64,000 bases of DNA, taken from contig JAEUJQ010000042.1 of NCBI GenBank assembly GCA_016793095.1, forward strand, positions 39,799 through 103,798, in the 5' to 3' direction. Position 1 is the first letter of the stretch. The number at the start of each line of letters is the position of its first letter. This document shows, one piece after another, positions 52,020-60,675 of the stretch. This DNA comes from Myxococcaceae bacterium. Lineage in GTDB: Bacteria; Myxococcota; Myxococcia; Myxococcales; Myxococcaceae. The notes under the pieces were generated by a model that was given only the letters and a program-made list of their open reading frames with translations, did not search any database and was not told the DNA's origin. Made by a program: the position numbers and the translations under genes.

Positions 52020-53833
52020 TCGGCCAACCAGTCGATGCCGTACTCGGACAGCTTCCTGTCCAGCGTCGGGCGGGAGATGCCCAACGTCTCGGCGGCCTGT
52101 GCCTTCACGCCCCGACAGCGCTTCATCGCCAGCACAATCTGCTCCCGCTCGAGGGCGGCCACCAGTTCTGCGAGCGTGCGCCCAGCCGGTCCCGGTGCAC
52201 CGCGTCGGGGCGCGACGACCTCTGGAGGCAGGTCAGCGAGCGTGAGCGGACCGTCATCGGGTTTGAGCACCAGCGCGCGCTCGAGGGCGTTCGAGAGCTG
52301 GCGTGCGTTGCCTGGCCAGTCGTAGGCGAGCAGCGCGTCGCGGGCCTCGTCACTCATGCCGGGAGGACGACGCCCCAGCCCGGCGGCGTGCCGCGACAGG
52401 AAGCGCGTCGCGAGCGGCAGCACGTCGTCGGTCCGCTCCCGCAGCGGCGCGAGCGTCAGCCGCACGACGTTGAGCCGGTAGAAGAGGTCTTCGCGGAACG
52501 CGCCTCTGGCGACTGCGTCTTCGAGGGCCCGGTTGGTCGCGGCCACGACCCGCACGTCGGTCGTGACCGGCACCCGGCCACCGAGGCGGTGCACCAGCTT
52601 CTCCTCGAGCACGCGCAGCAGCTTCACCTGGAGCGGCAACGGAAGCTCGCCGACCTCGTCGAGGAACAGCGTGCCGCCGTCAGCGCGCTCGAAGACGCCG
52701 GCGTGGCTGGTGGTGGCGCCGGTGAACGCGCCCTTCTCGTGGCCGAACAGCTCACTCTCGGCGAGCTCTGCTGGAATCGCGCCGCAGTTCACGGCGACGA
52801 AGGGCCCGCGGCTGCGGCGAGAGGCCTCATGAACCAGCCGCGCGACGGCCTCCTTGCCGCTGCCTGACTCGCCGGTGAGCAGCACGGTCGCCGTGGACGC
52901 AGCAGCGCGGGTCGCCTGGACGACGACCTGCTTCATCGGCTCGCTCTGAGCGACGAGGGAGACGGCCGGCTCCTTCGGCGCAGTGCCGGGCTCGGAGAAC
53001 CTCAACGACGTCGCGGTGGCGCGCACGAGCACCTGGGCCAGCGCCAGCTCGCCCGAGTCGAACTGCGCCGGCCGCACCCCACACACGACGCCGACGGGCG
53101 CGGCCGCTCCGGGAATCGGCGCGCAGACCACGAAGGCCCGCTGGCGCACCACCGTCGTCGTCTGGGCGTCGTGCTTCGCGCGCAGTTGCTGTTCCTCGAC
53201 GGAGACGGTGCGCTGCTGCGAGAGGCTCAGCTCGACGAGCGCGACGTTGAGCGAGAGCGAGGCGCCTGGCGGGAACGCGGCGCGGGGACGGATGGCCCCC
53301 TCGGGCGTACGGCTGCAGAGCACCACCTCGTCGCAGCGCAGCCCCTTCGCGAACGCCTTCGTCAGCGCGCTCGCGGCTTCGTCAGGCGACGTCGAGAGCG
53401 CAGCCTCGAGCACCAGCCGGCCCGCCTGCTCGAGCGTGTCGTCGGTCGGCGTGGCGGCGGACGTCTCGAGGCCCACCGGCGCGCGCGCGAGCACCAGCGT
53501 CGATTCACCGTCTCCGGCGCGCAGGGCCTGGGCGTCCTCCGAGACCAGCACCAGCGTCTCGCCGATGCCGACGGTGTCGCCCTCTTTGAGGACCTGTGGG
53601 GCCTGAAGGCGGGCCCCGTTGACCCAGGTGCCGTTGCGGCTCGAGAGGTCGCGCACGGTGAGCGCGGCGCCGCCCTCGAAGACGCAGTGCTCGCGCGAGA
53701 CCTTCTCGTCGATGAGGTGCACGTCGCAGTGGGCGCCGCGACCGACGACGAGCCGGCGGGTGGCGTCGAGGGTGACGCCGCGTCTGGGTCCGAACGCGAA
53801 CGAGAGCCGCAGTGCCATCGTCAGGTGCGTCAT
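52016..53833 (-). CDS. FHA-GAF-sigma-54-dependent transcriptional activator
   Basis: 605 residues from ATG 53833, with GGAGG just upstream; ATG 53818 is an alternative. Residues 10-95 are an FHA domain ([39 protein letters not shown]), which binds phospho-Thr. Residues 130-285 form a GAF-like part. The AAA+ domain has Walker [12 protein letters not shown], the sigma-54 contact GAFTGA, Walker [13 protein letters not shown] and the arginine-finger region. A short Fis-type helix-turn-helix closes it ([20 protein letters not shown]). Phosphorylation of kinase-linked Thr sites should gate it. The kinase gene overlaps its stop. Target promoters are unknown. Confidence 0.95.
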   Translation of the reverse strand: MTHLTMALRLSFAFGPRRGVTLDATRRLVVGRGAHCDVHLIDEKVSREHCVFEGGAALTVRDLSSRNGTWVNGARLQAPQVLKEGDTVGIGETLVLVSEDAQALRAGDGESTLVLARAPVGLETSAATPTDDTLEQAGRLVLEAALSTSPDEAASALTKAFAKGLRCDEVVLCSRTPEGAIRPRAAFPPGASLSLNVALVELSLSQQRTVSVEEQQLRAKHDAQTTTVVRQRAFVVCAPIPGAAAPVGVVCGVRPAQFDSGELALAQVLVRATATSLRFSEPGTAPKEPAVSLVAQSEPMKQVVVQATRAAASTATVLLTGESGSGKEAVARLVHEASRRSRGPFVAVNCGAIPAELAESELFGHEKGAFTGATTSHAGVFERADGGTLFLDEVGELPLPLQVKLLRVLEEKLVHRLGGRVPVTTDVRVVAATNRALEDAVARGAFREDLFYRLNVVRLTLAPLRERTDDVLPLATRFLSRHAAGLGRRPPGMSDEARDALLAYDWPGNARQLSNALERALVLKPDDGPLTLADLPPEVVAPRRGAPGPAGRTLAELVAALEREQIVLAMKRCRGVKAQAAETLGISRPTLDRKLSEYGIDWLAE

Positions 53834-53920
53834 GCTCCTCCAGCGCAGCCCCGGCCGCCATCGAATGCCGCGAGCCGTGGGGACAAGCAATCGGTGGTCC
53901 ACCCGTGAGAAGCTGGAGCC

Positions 53921-54280
53921 GTGCGTGCTGTCCTCCTGATGGCGCTGGTCGCGCAACCCGCTCCGGCCGGAGGGCCGACGCAGGGCACGCTCGATCGCGA
54001 GTCGATCAGACAGGCCCTCCATTCGCGCCTCGGCGAGGTGCAGCGCTGCGGAGAGGCGGCGCTGCTGCGCAGGCCTGGAGGGCTCCCGAAGGTGACGGTG
54101 CGGTTCGTCATCGGCGCGCAGGGCCGGGTCACGTCGGCGGAGGTCGAGGGTCGGCCGCCGGAGGACGCGACGTACGGCCAGTGTCTGCTCGACGTCGTGA
54201 AGCGCGTGAAGACGCCGCCGCCCAGGGGCGGACCCGTCGTCGTGAGCTACCCGTTCCTCATCTGCGGCGTGGGCTTCTGA
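53921..54280 (+). CDS. Exported protein with TonB-like AgmX/PglI domain
   Basis: 119 residues from GTG 53921. A short signal ([16 protein letters not shown]) precedes the domain: [20 protein letters not shown], then [20 protein letters not shown] and [17 protein letters not shown]. This is the same Cys-helix, GRV-strand, Cys-helix layout as the end of the lipoprotein at 21506-22801. It stands alone and divergent from the activator gene, so it may be a minimal AgmX-like periplasmic protein. Confidence 0.75.
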   Translation: MRAVLLMALVAQPAPAGGPTQGTLDRESIRQALHSRLGEVQRCGEAALLRRPGGLPKVTVRFVIGAQGRVTSAEVEGRPPEDATYGQCLLDVVKRVKTPPPRGGPVVVSYPFLICGVGF

Positions 54281-54766
54281 ACCGCGTCGGGCGTCCACGC
54301 CCTGGCCAGCTCACGGCGGTCACACGTGGGCCGAGGACGTGAAGCTCGAGGTCGTCGGTCCTCGAAGGCCGGAGCGTGACAGGCGCTTGGACCTCTCGCC
54401 TGGCCGTTCTTCCGCCCTTCCGCCCTGCGCTGGAGAACGCCGGCGTCCGCGACGACGACCCGGAGGCCAGGAGACCTGAGCCGGAGCTCCGTTGAGCTCA
54501 TCCGCGGGGATGCTCGGCCAACGGCCAGCCGGACGCTCAGGGGAAGCAGGAGCTGGGCAAGGGGCGACCGTCTCGTTCAGCCTTCCGGCCGGTTCGCACG
54601 TGCTCACGATGGTGGGACCGACGGCGCGAAGCGACCGTCACGAGTCGTGACGATGTGCAACGCCGCGTGACGTCCCGCGCGGCGAGCCGCCCCGAAAGTC
54701 CTCAGCGAATCCGAGCGCTTCCGGGCGCCGCCAGCCCTGTGTCGAGAGCTGCAGTGGCGACGGGGC
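54281..54766. other. 486-bp stretch without a confident gene
   Basis: Neither strand holds a frame with steady codon bias or a ribosome site. A minus-strand reading HIVTTRDGRFAPSVPPS at 54605-54660 looks like the end of a former protein but leads nowhere. The base composition is the same as elsewhere. Confidence 0.4.
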
Positions 54767-55468
54767 ATGCTCCTGTCGCTCGCCCTCACCGCGTCCCTGT
54801 CGTTTGGTTGTCTCCCTTCGCCCGAGGCGCGCCCGCTGCGCGGCGGCCTCCACCAGCGCTTCGTGACGCCGAACGGGCCGGTGCACGCCTGGTGTCCCGA
54901 GCGGGTCGAGCCCGAGCTGCTCGTCGTCTACGTGCACGGCTACTTCGACTCGGTGGACGACGCGTTTCGCGACCACGGTCTGGTGGAGCAGTTCCGGGCC
55001 AGCGGGGTGCGGGCCCTCTTCGTCCTCATCGACGGCCCGAAGGGTCCCCGGGAGCAGGTGGCGTGGACGAGGTACGCGCCGCTCGCGGCCGAGCTCGAGC
55101 GCACGCTGGGCCGGAAGGTCCCCGAGCGCGTGATGGCGATGGGCCACAGCGGCGGCAACCGCACCCTGCGCGAGTGGACGAAGGAGCGCCTCGTCACCGA
55201 CCTGGTGCTGCTCGACGCGTTCTACGGCGACCCTTCACCCTGGACGGCGTTCCTCTCGAGCGTGCCGGCAGGTCGGGTGCAGCTCGTCGGCGCCCTCACC
55301 TTCAAGAAGGCCGAGGCGTGGCGACGGTCGTTGCCCGCCTCGTCGGCGCGGCGGGTGGAGCAGCTCACCGCCAACACCGACCACATGGGCGTCATCACTG
55401 ACGCCGTGTGGATTCCCCGGCTCGTCAAGGAGCGCGCGACGGAGGTGAGCTCGACGGACGGGACCTGA
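54767..55468 (+). CDS. Alpha/beta-hydrolase-like lipoprotein
   Basis: 233 residues from ATG 54767. The lipobox LSFGC places Cys at 15. The fold is that of an alpha/beta hydrolase: LLVVYVHGYFDSVDDAFRDH holds the oxyanion strand, RVMAMGHSGGNRTLREW the nucleophile elbow GHSGG, LVLLDAFYGD the acid strand and NTDHMGV the His. The catalytic triad would be Ser-Asp-His. The substrate is unknown; periplasmic esterase or peptidase action is possible. Confidence 0.82.
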   Translation: MLLSLALTASLSFGCLPSPEARPLRGGLHQRFVTPNGPVHAWCPERVEPELLVVYVHGYFDSVDDAFRDHGLVEQFRASGVRALFVLIDGPKGPREQVAWTRYAPLAAELERTLGRKVPERVMAMGHSGGNRTLREWTKERLVTDLVLLDAFYGDPSPWTAFLSSVPAGRVQLVGALTFKKAEAWRRSLPASSARRVEQLTANTDHMGVITDAVWIPRLVKERATEVSSTDGT

Positions 55469-55499
55469 TGGCTCGAGCCGGGCGGCCGCTGCTTCAGGC

Positions 55500-56258
55500 T
55501 CACTCGTGCCGCTCGACTCCCGGAGGGCCAGGCGTCGAGGCCGTTGGTCGCGAAGTCGGGACGGCAGAGTCGATGGGGCCCTCCGGGTGGCGATGCTCCT
55601 GCTTCTGCCGGGCGCGCTGCGCGGTGTAGAGCGCGCCGATGAAGAAGACGAACGTCGCTGGAACGAGCAGCGAGGCGGGCCCCAGGTGTCCGTGCGCCTG
55701 CGAGCCCAGCGCGCCGCCGGTGACGAAGCCCAGCAGGAGCACGAGGTGGAGCCGCACGCGGAACCACTCCACCGGCTGACGGGCCAGCCAGTGGCCGATG
55801 TTGATGCCGAGGTCCGTGACGACGCCCGTCATGTGCGTCGTTCGCAGCACGGCGCCGGAGTACGACGTCGCCAGGGCGTTCTGCAGCCCGCACGCGATGG
55901 CCGACAGCACCTCGCCCGTCACCGACCCGTTGCGCAGGCCGAACCAGGCGCCCGCGAGCAGCCCTCCCTCCACCATCAGCGCGACGCCGTACCGTTGACC
56001 GGCGTGCAGCGTGGGCTGGCGAATGATGACGCCGCTCAACGTCGCGCCGAGGAAGAAGAAGAGCACCACCGCCGCCGCGCGCAGCGCCACCTCCGAGTTG
56101 CCTCGCGAGAACTCGAGGCTCACGGCGTGCACCGTCCCCGTCATGTGGGTGACGGCGTGGTACGCGCTGGCCACGGCGACCGCGTTGACCCAGCCGGCCA
56201 CACCCGTGAGCGCCAGCCCGCCGACGTAGACCCAGACCGGTGCGTGGCGCTTCAGCAT
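55500..56258 (-). CDS. DUF1275 (YoaK-like) membrane protein
   Basis: 252 residues from ATG 56258. Six membrane spans are visible. The family signature is in GWVNAVAVASAYHAVTHMTG followed by TVHAVSLEFSRGN, and again in GLQNALATSYSGAVLRTTHM followed by TGVVTDLGINIG; these two related halves show the internal repeat of the family. The C-terminus is polar (QKQEHRHPEG). DUF1275 proteins lack a proven substrate; some are linked to growth in low oxygen or to metabolite export. Confidence 0.9.
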   Translation of the reverse strand: MLKRHAPVWVYVGGLALTGVAGWVNAVAVASAYHAVTHMTGTVHAVSLEFSRGNSEVALRAAAVVLFFFLGATLSGVIIRQPTLHAGQRYGVALMVEGGLLAGAWFGLRNGSVTGEVLSAIACGLQNALATSYSGAVLRTTHMTGVVTDLGINIGHWLARQPVEWFRVRLHLVLLLGFVTGGALGSQAHGHLGPASLLVPATFVFFIGALYTAQRARQKQEHRHPEGPIDSAVPTSRPTASTPGPPGVERHE

Positions 56259-56315
56259 CACGCGTCACGGTAGTGCCGGGCGGTGCCCCAGGCCATCAAA
56301 CGGTCGGGACACAAC

Positions 56316-56342
56316 AAAACGGCGACCCGTTGCCAGGTCGCC
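56316..56342 (-). terminator. Intrinsic terminator of the DUF1508 lipoprotein gene
   Basis: On the minus strand GGCGACC pairs with GGTCGCC over an 8-nt loop and is followed by GTTTTGTTGT. Stem and U-run fit a Rho-independent terminator about 30 bp behind the stop codon (56374) of the lipoprotein gene. Confidence 0.75.
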
Positions 56343-56373
56343 GCCCCCTTCTTCAATTCGACTTCGTCGCGCT

Positions 56374-57162
56374 TCAGCGGTTGGTGGGCTGCACCAGACC
56401 GATGACCGTCTCGACGCCACGCTCAGCGTTCCACTTCGTCGAGTACAGCTGGCTGCGCGCGATGACCTGGCCGTTCGTCGCCTTCAGCGTGAAGTAGAAC
56501 CGGCCGTCCACCGCCGCGAGCACCGTGTAGCGCGCCGCGTTCAGGCCGTTCGTCTGCACCGAGGTGACGCCTGCGGTGGCCTTGGCGCGCGACGAGTAGC
56601 CCTGCGACTGCAGCACGATCTCGCCGTTCTTCGCGCGGAGGTGGAAGTAGCTCTTGCCGTCCAGACCCTTGAACACCTCGAAGCGGCCAGCGGTCTGCGG
56701 CGCGTTGGTCTCGAGGGTGGTGGCGACGACGACCTTCACGACCGACGTGATGGCGCGCTCGGCGTTCGCCTTCGAGACGTACATCTCGGAGACGCCGATG
56801 ATGGCGCCGTTGCCGGCCTTCAGCACGAAGTAGCTCGAGCCGTCCGAGGCCTCGCGGACCTCGTAGTTCGCGGCCGCCGCGCCGTTCGCCTGCACGCTGT
56901 CGATGCCCGCCGCCGCCGATGAGGCCGACGCGTAGCCCTGCGACGCCAGCACCTTCTCGCCGTTGCCCGCGAGCAGGTGGAAGTACGACCGGCCGTCCTG
57001 CCCGACGAACGTCTCGAAGCGGCCGCGCGAGATGGACAGCTCATCCATCACCTCAGCCGACGAGTCGACCTCGTCGAGGTCATCGGCGACGACAGCCGAG
57101 TCGACCCCGCAGGCAGTGATGGCGAAGACGGAAACGAGGAGGGCGAGCAGGCGGAAGTTCAT
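56374..57162 (-). CDS. Lipoprotein with four DUF1508 (YegP-like) domains
   Basis: 262 residues from ATG 57162. The lipobox is FAITAC. After an acidic linker come four units of about 50 residues: RFETFVGQDGRSYFHLLAGN, NYEVREASDGSSYFVLKAGN, RFEVFKGLDGKSYFHLRAKN, RYTVLAAVDGRFYFTLKATN, each followed by a GYxSxxxAxxGxxSV helix. DUF1508 (YegP) is a beta-beta-alpha repeat of unknown role; a multi-unit exported version is unusual. It has a candidate sigma-54 promoter upstream and a terminator downstream, and is divergent from a sigma-54 activator. Confidence 0.9.
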   Translation of the reverse strand: MNFRLLALLVSVFAITACGVDSAVVADDLDEVDSSAEVMDELSISRGRFETFVGQDGRSYFHLLAGNGEKVLASQGYASASSAAAGIDSVQANGAAAANYEVREASDGSSYFVLKAGNGAIIGVSEMYVSKANAERAITSVVKVVVATTLETNAPQTAGRFEVFKGLDGKSYFHLRAKNGEIVLQSQGYSSRAKATAGVTSVQTNGLNAARYTVLAAVDGRFYFTLKATNGQVIARSQLYSTKWNAERGVETVIGLVQPTNR

Positions 57163-57223
57163 GGCGGTCTCTGAGGGGTTGGAAGTGAGTGAGGTGTTGC
57201 TGCGCTGCATGCCAGGTGTGATT

Positions 57224-57239
57224 TGCAGTGGGCGTGCCG
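57224..57239 (-). promoter_or_regulatory. Candidate sigma-54 promoter of the DUF1508 lipoprotein gene
   Basis: On the minus strand CGGCACGCCCACTGCA has GG, ten bases, then GC, the -24/-12 arrangement of sigma-54 promoters (TGGCAC-N5-TTGC). It lies about 62 nt before the start codon at 57162. The gene divergent to it encodes a sigma-54 activator, which supports the call. Confidence 0.6.
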
Positions 57240-57291
57240 AGCCGAGCACCATCTGAACACCTTGAAATGACAGTGACCGAACCTTCCGGCC

Positions 57292-57309
57292 TGTTGCTTT
57301 AAAGCAACA
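57292..57309. promoter_or_regulatory. Perfect 18-bp palindrome, likely activator-binding site
   Basis: TGTTGCTTTAAAGCAACA is fully symmetric and sits between the divergent lipoprotein and sigma-54 activator genes, about 55 bp from the candidate -24 box and 19 bp before the ATG of the activator. A half-site (ATGTTGCTTCC) recurs at the start codon of the activator (57328). Position and symmetry fit a UAS for the Fis-type activator, which may also repress itself. Confidence 0.65.
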
Positions 57310-57327
57310 TCTGATACGTTGAAGGAC

Positions 57328-58830
57328 ATGTTGCTTCCCGAACTCAACACGGAGCGAGAGCTTCATGCCGCCGACATCGAGCAGGTCGGCGTGCGCCTGG
57401 TGCAGGTCGCGTGCGCGCAGACCCACGCCATCAACGGAGCGGTCTTCCTCTACGACGCGCGGGCGAAGGGCCTCTCGGTGGACTTCCACGTGGTGGCGGG
57501 GGTGGTGGTGACGCTGCCGGGAACGGGCTCCGTCCTGCGGCCCCGGCGCGACGGGCGGCCCAACGGCATCGCGCTCACCTGCTTCGAGAACGACCGGCCC
57601 TACGTCTGCAACGACACCTCGAAGGACCCGAACTACGCGAAGTACTTCCTGGACGTCGCGTCGGTGCTGGCGGTGCCGATTCCGTGGCAGGGGCGCCCGC
57701 TCGGCGTCCTCACCGTCGCCTCGCAGACGCCGAACGCGTTCACCGACGCGCACGTGAAGGCGCTGCAGGTCGTCGCCGCGGCCTCGGGTCGGTTCCTGCG
57801 TCGCGCCCAGCTGGCCCGCGCCACCCACGACACGGGGCGCCCCTTCGTCATCAAGGGCCTCTCGCCCGCGTGGCTCGAGGTCGAGCGCAAGGTGGAGCAG
57901 GTGTCGGGCACCGACGCCCCCGTGCTCGTCACCGGCGAGAGCGGCACGGGCAAGGACCTGGTCTCACGCTCCATTCACTTCAACTCGAAGCGCGCGGCGA
58001 AGCCCTACGTCACCGTCAACTGCGCGGCGATTCCCGAGACGCTGCTCGAGAGCGTGCTCTTCGGCCACGTGAAGGGCGCGTTCACCGGCGCGACCGCCAA
58101 CAAGGTGGGCGAGTTCCAGAAGGCCGACGGGGGCACGCTCTTCCTCGACGAGCTCGGCGAGCTGCCGCTCATGCTCCAGGCGAAGGTGCTGCGCGCCATC
58201 GAGCAGGGAGAGGTGAGCCCGGTCGGGAGCAACGACGCTCCGCTGCGCGTGGACGTGCGCCTCGTGTGCGCCACCAACCGGAACCTCGCCCAGATGGTGC
58301 GCGAGGGGCGCTTCCGCGATGACCTCTACTTCCGCGTCTCGGTCATCACCGTCGAGCTGCCGCCGCTGCGCACGTACAAGGACAACCTCGAGATCCTCGC
58401 GCAGGTCTTCCTGCAGCAGGCCGCGAAGAAGCACGGGCGGCGCGTCGACGCCATCTCGCGCGAGGCGATGGCGCTGCTCCACGCCTACGAGTTCCCCGGT
58501 AACATGCGCGAGCTCAAGAACGCGCTCGAGCACGCGGTCATCCTCACCACGACGCACGAGGTGCGCGCCGAGGACCTGCCGAAGTCGATGCGGCTCACCC
58601 AGGCCTCGGCGCCACCAGAGCCAGCCCCGGTGACCGAGCCTGCCGTGCCGACGCTCGAGGAGATGCGCGAGCGGTGGGTCGCGCCGCACGAGCGCCAGTA
58701 CCTGCAGGACCTGCTCACGCGCACGAAGGGTCAGGTGAGCGCTGCCTCGAGGCTCGCCGGCGTCAACCGCGTCACCTTCTACCGGTTGATGGAGAAGCAC
58801 GGGCTGCGCCTCGCCCGCATGCCCGTGTGA
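57328..58830 (+). CDS. GAF-domain sigma-54-dependent activator
   Basis: 500 residues from ATG 57328 (a TTG at 57319 is possible). Residues 10-165 are a GAF sensor (ALTCFENDRPYVCNDTSKDP, VLAVPIPWQGRPLGVLTVAS). The AAA+ part follows: Walker A GESGTGKDLVS, GAFTGA, Walker [13 protein letters not shown], and the arginine-finger loop. The C-terminus holds a Fis-type helix-turn-helix (AASRLAGVNRVTFYRLMEKH). It binds DNA upstream and turns on sigma-54 RNA polymerase with ATP. Its natural target is the divergent lipoprotein gene. The GAF ligand is unknown. Confidence 0.95.
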   Translation: MLLPELNTERELHAADIEQVGVRLVQVACAQTHAINGAVFLYDARAKGLSVDFHVVAGVVVTLPGTGSVLRPRRDGRPNGIALTCFENDRPYVCNDTSKDPNYAKYFLDVASVLAVPIPWQGRPLGVLTVASQTPNAFTDAHVKALQVVAAASGRFLRRAQLARATHDTGRPFVIKGLSPAWLEVERKVEQVSGTDAPVLVTGESGTGKDLVSRSIHFNSKRAAKPYVTVNCAAIPETLLESVLFGHVKGAFTGATANKVGEFQKADGGTLFLDELGELPLMLQAKVLRAIEQGEVSPVGSNDAPLRVDVRLVCATNRNLAQMVREGRFRDDLYFRVSVITVELPPLRTYKDNLEILAQVFLQQAAKKHGRRVDAISREAMALLHAYEFPGNMRELKNALEHAVILTTTHEVRAEDLPKSMRLTQASAPPEPAPVTEPAVPTLEEMRERWVAPHERQYLQDLLTRTKGQVSAASRLAGVNRVTFYRLMEKHGLRLARMPV

Positions 58831-58875
58831 CCCGACGGGCGATTCCTGGCCGAACCATCGGCGCGGACCAGCTCG

Positions 58876-59352
58876 TCACTTCGAGGTCTGGTTCCGCACG
58901 CAGGTGCCCGCGGGGAAGCAGTCGCCGCCCGGTCCACACGGCAGCTCGCAGTGGTAGCCAGAGGCGCACTCGCTGTCGTCAGCGCACGAGGTCGGCGGGG
59001 GGATTGGCCGGCACTGCGCGATGGCGTCGCACGCGAGGTCGCGACATGGGTCGTCGCAGTAGTGGCGGTCGGGGCAGTCGGCGTCGGTCCCGCAGGTCGC
59101 CGGCAGCGGACGGCAGACGCCCGCGAGCGCGCAGACCTTCGGCGGGTGGCACGGGGTGTCGCACCACTGGCCGAGCCCACACTCCTTGTCCTCGGAACAG
59201 GTCCGCTGTGGCGGCAGCCGCGGCGGTCGTGCCCGGCGCGAAGACGAGAGCGACTCGCTTGTGACGCTGTCGTCATCGGCCCCGTCCGAGACCTCCGTCG
59301 AGCTCACGCCACACGCGCTGACCACCACCACCATCCAGATGACGTTCTTCAT
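58876..59352 (-). CDS. Cys-rich lipoprotein
   Basis: 158 residues from ATG 59352. The lipobox VVSAC is followed by a Ser/Asp linker. The mature part has three repeats of about 30 residues with six Cys each: CSEDKECGLGQWCDTPCHPP, CGTDADCPDRHYCDDPCRDL, CADDSECASGYHCELPCGPG. The spacing suggests disulfide-knotted EGF-like or DKxx-type units at the cell surface. Similar lipoproteins are abundant in myxobacteria. The neighbour at 59865-60464 is a second Cys-rich lipoprotein. Confidence 0.85.
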   Translation of the reverse strand: MKNVIWMVVVVSACGVSSTEVSDGADDDSVTSESLSSSRRARPPRLPPQRTCSEDKECGLGQWCDTPCHPPKVCALAGVCRPLPATCGTDADCPDRHYCDDPCRDLACDAIAQCRPIPPPTSCADDSECASGYHCELPCGPGGDCFPAGTCVRNQTSK

Positions 59353-59864
59353 GTTGTTCTCCTCGAGTGGCCTGCCTCAGGCAGGCGTTGTTGACGGACA
59401 GGCAGTACATGCGCGATCCCAACGGCGGCATCGACGCAACCGGGTGATGCGAGAGTGGGGACAGTGGGCACCGTCTCCTCGCAGGCGACAGCCCGCCGGC
59501 CTGCGCACGCTGGGCGATGCCAGGACACGCGACGCCCGCGACGGGCGGCTCGTCTGACCGGCGACGACGGCACCGTGCGCCGACGCCCGCCTCGACGGCT
59601 CCGCCACAGCTCGCGCAAGACGCCTTGCGACTCGCCGAACCTCTGGTCTCGTCGTGGTCCCGATTTGCGATGCCAGGACACGCGACGCCCTCGACGGGCG
59701 GCTCGCCTGACCGGCGAAGACGGCACCGTGCGCCGACGCCCGCCTCGACGGCTCCGCCACAGCTCGCGCAAGACGCCTTGCGACTCGCCGAACCTCTGGT
59801 GTCGGCCGGGAGCTTCAACGGCTCGCGAAGGAGGCGGGGTCGCCTCCCCGAGCTCGGGCGCCGC
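59353..59864. repeat. Two tandem 153-bp units and remnants of a Cys-repeat gene
   Basis: Copy A (59514-59650) and copy B (59667-59803) are about 95% alike at a 153-bp distance and begin GCGATGCCAGGACACGCGAC. One minus frame reads SCASCGGAVEAGVGARCRLR followed by EPPVEGVACPGI in both. At 59390-59440 the minus strand reads MYCLSVNNACLRQA, a faint copy of the CxxTNSCYPEAC unit of the next lipoprotein. So the block seems to come from a former Cys-rich gene. No open gene is seen in the rest. Confidence 0.7.
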
Positions 59865-60464
59865 TCACCGCGCGTCGTCAGCGGACGGGCAGCGGCGGAT
59901 CTCCCAGCCACACCCGCCTTCCTGACGCGGCAGGCAGCGGCCCGTGAAGCCACCGAGCGAGCCGTCTGCGCACCGGATCGTCGGCATCGCGGGCGCGGGT
60001 CCGCACAGCTTCGCGTCGCACACCGCCGGATCCGTGTTGGGGTCGGGGTCGGTGCTCGGCTGCGCGAGGCGGCAGCATGAGAGGCAGGCCTCGGGGTAGC
60101 AGCTGTTGGTGGACGGGCAGTACGCCTGGCCCCTGCCGCAGCTCGGCTGCACCGGCCGGCAGCACGACAAACACGCCTCGGGGTAGCAGCTGTTGGTGAA
60201 CGAGCAGTACGCCTGGCCCCTGCCGCAGCTCGGCGCGAAGCAGCACGACAGACACGCCTCGGGGTAGCAGCGCCGGGTGGCGGCGCAGTACGCCTGACCG
60301 CGCGCGCACCGACTCCCTGCCGCGGCCGCTGACGAGAGCCCGGCCTCTTCGTCCCCGAGCTCGGTCGTGGCGTTGCGGTCATCCACCTCCGTGGTGGACA
60401 CGCCGCAGGCAGGCAACAGGGCCAACAGCGCAAGGGTGAGGATGGTGCGTGTGAGGGTCTTCAT
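59865..60464 (-). CDS. Lipoprotein with three CGRGQAYC repeats
   Basis: 199 residues from ATG 60464. The lipobox is LLPAC. After an acidic linker three units follow: CARGQAYCAATRRCYPEACL, CGRGQAYCSFTNSCYPEACL, CGRGQAYCPSTNSCYPEACL, each closing with SCC. Each unit has six Cys, so it probably folds as a small disulfide knot. A different Cys-rich end (CDAKLCGPAPAMPTIRCADG, GRCLPRQEGGCGWEIRRC) resembles the tail common in such myxobacterial surface lipoproteins. No partner is known. Confidence 0.85.
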   Translation of the reverse strand: MKTLTRTILTLALLALLPACGVSTTEVDDRNATTELGDEEAGLSSAAAAGSRCARGQAYCAATRRCYPEACLSCCFAPSCGRGQAYCSFTNSCYPEACLSCCRPVQPSCGRGQAYCPSTNSCYPEACLSCCRLAQPSTDPDPNTDPAVCDAKLCGPAPAMPTIRCADGSLGGFTGRCLPRQEGGCGWEIRRCPSADDAR

Positions 60465-60675
60465 GGGTGCCTCCGTGGTTGGGTTGTTCAGCTTCCGTCA
60501 CGGAGACTTCACGGAGGGTGCCAGCCCGGCAGCACGCAAACACGCGTAACGCGAGACCGCGAGGCAGGCGGCTGTCGCCCGCGAGGCGACACCTCACTCG
60601 TGCGATGTGGGAGGACGTCGCCGGACAGGCGACAGGCGGGCGAGCTCGAAGCGTGGGGCGCGCCGAACCCGACGA

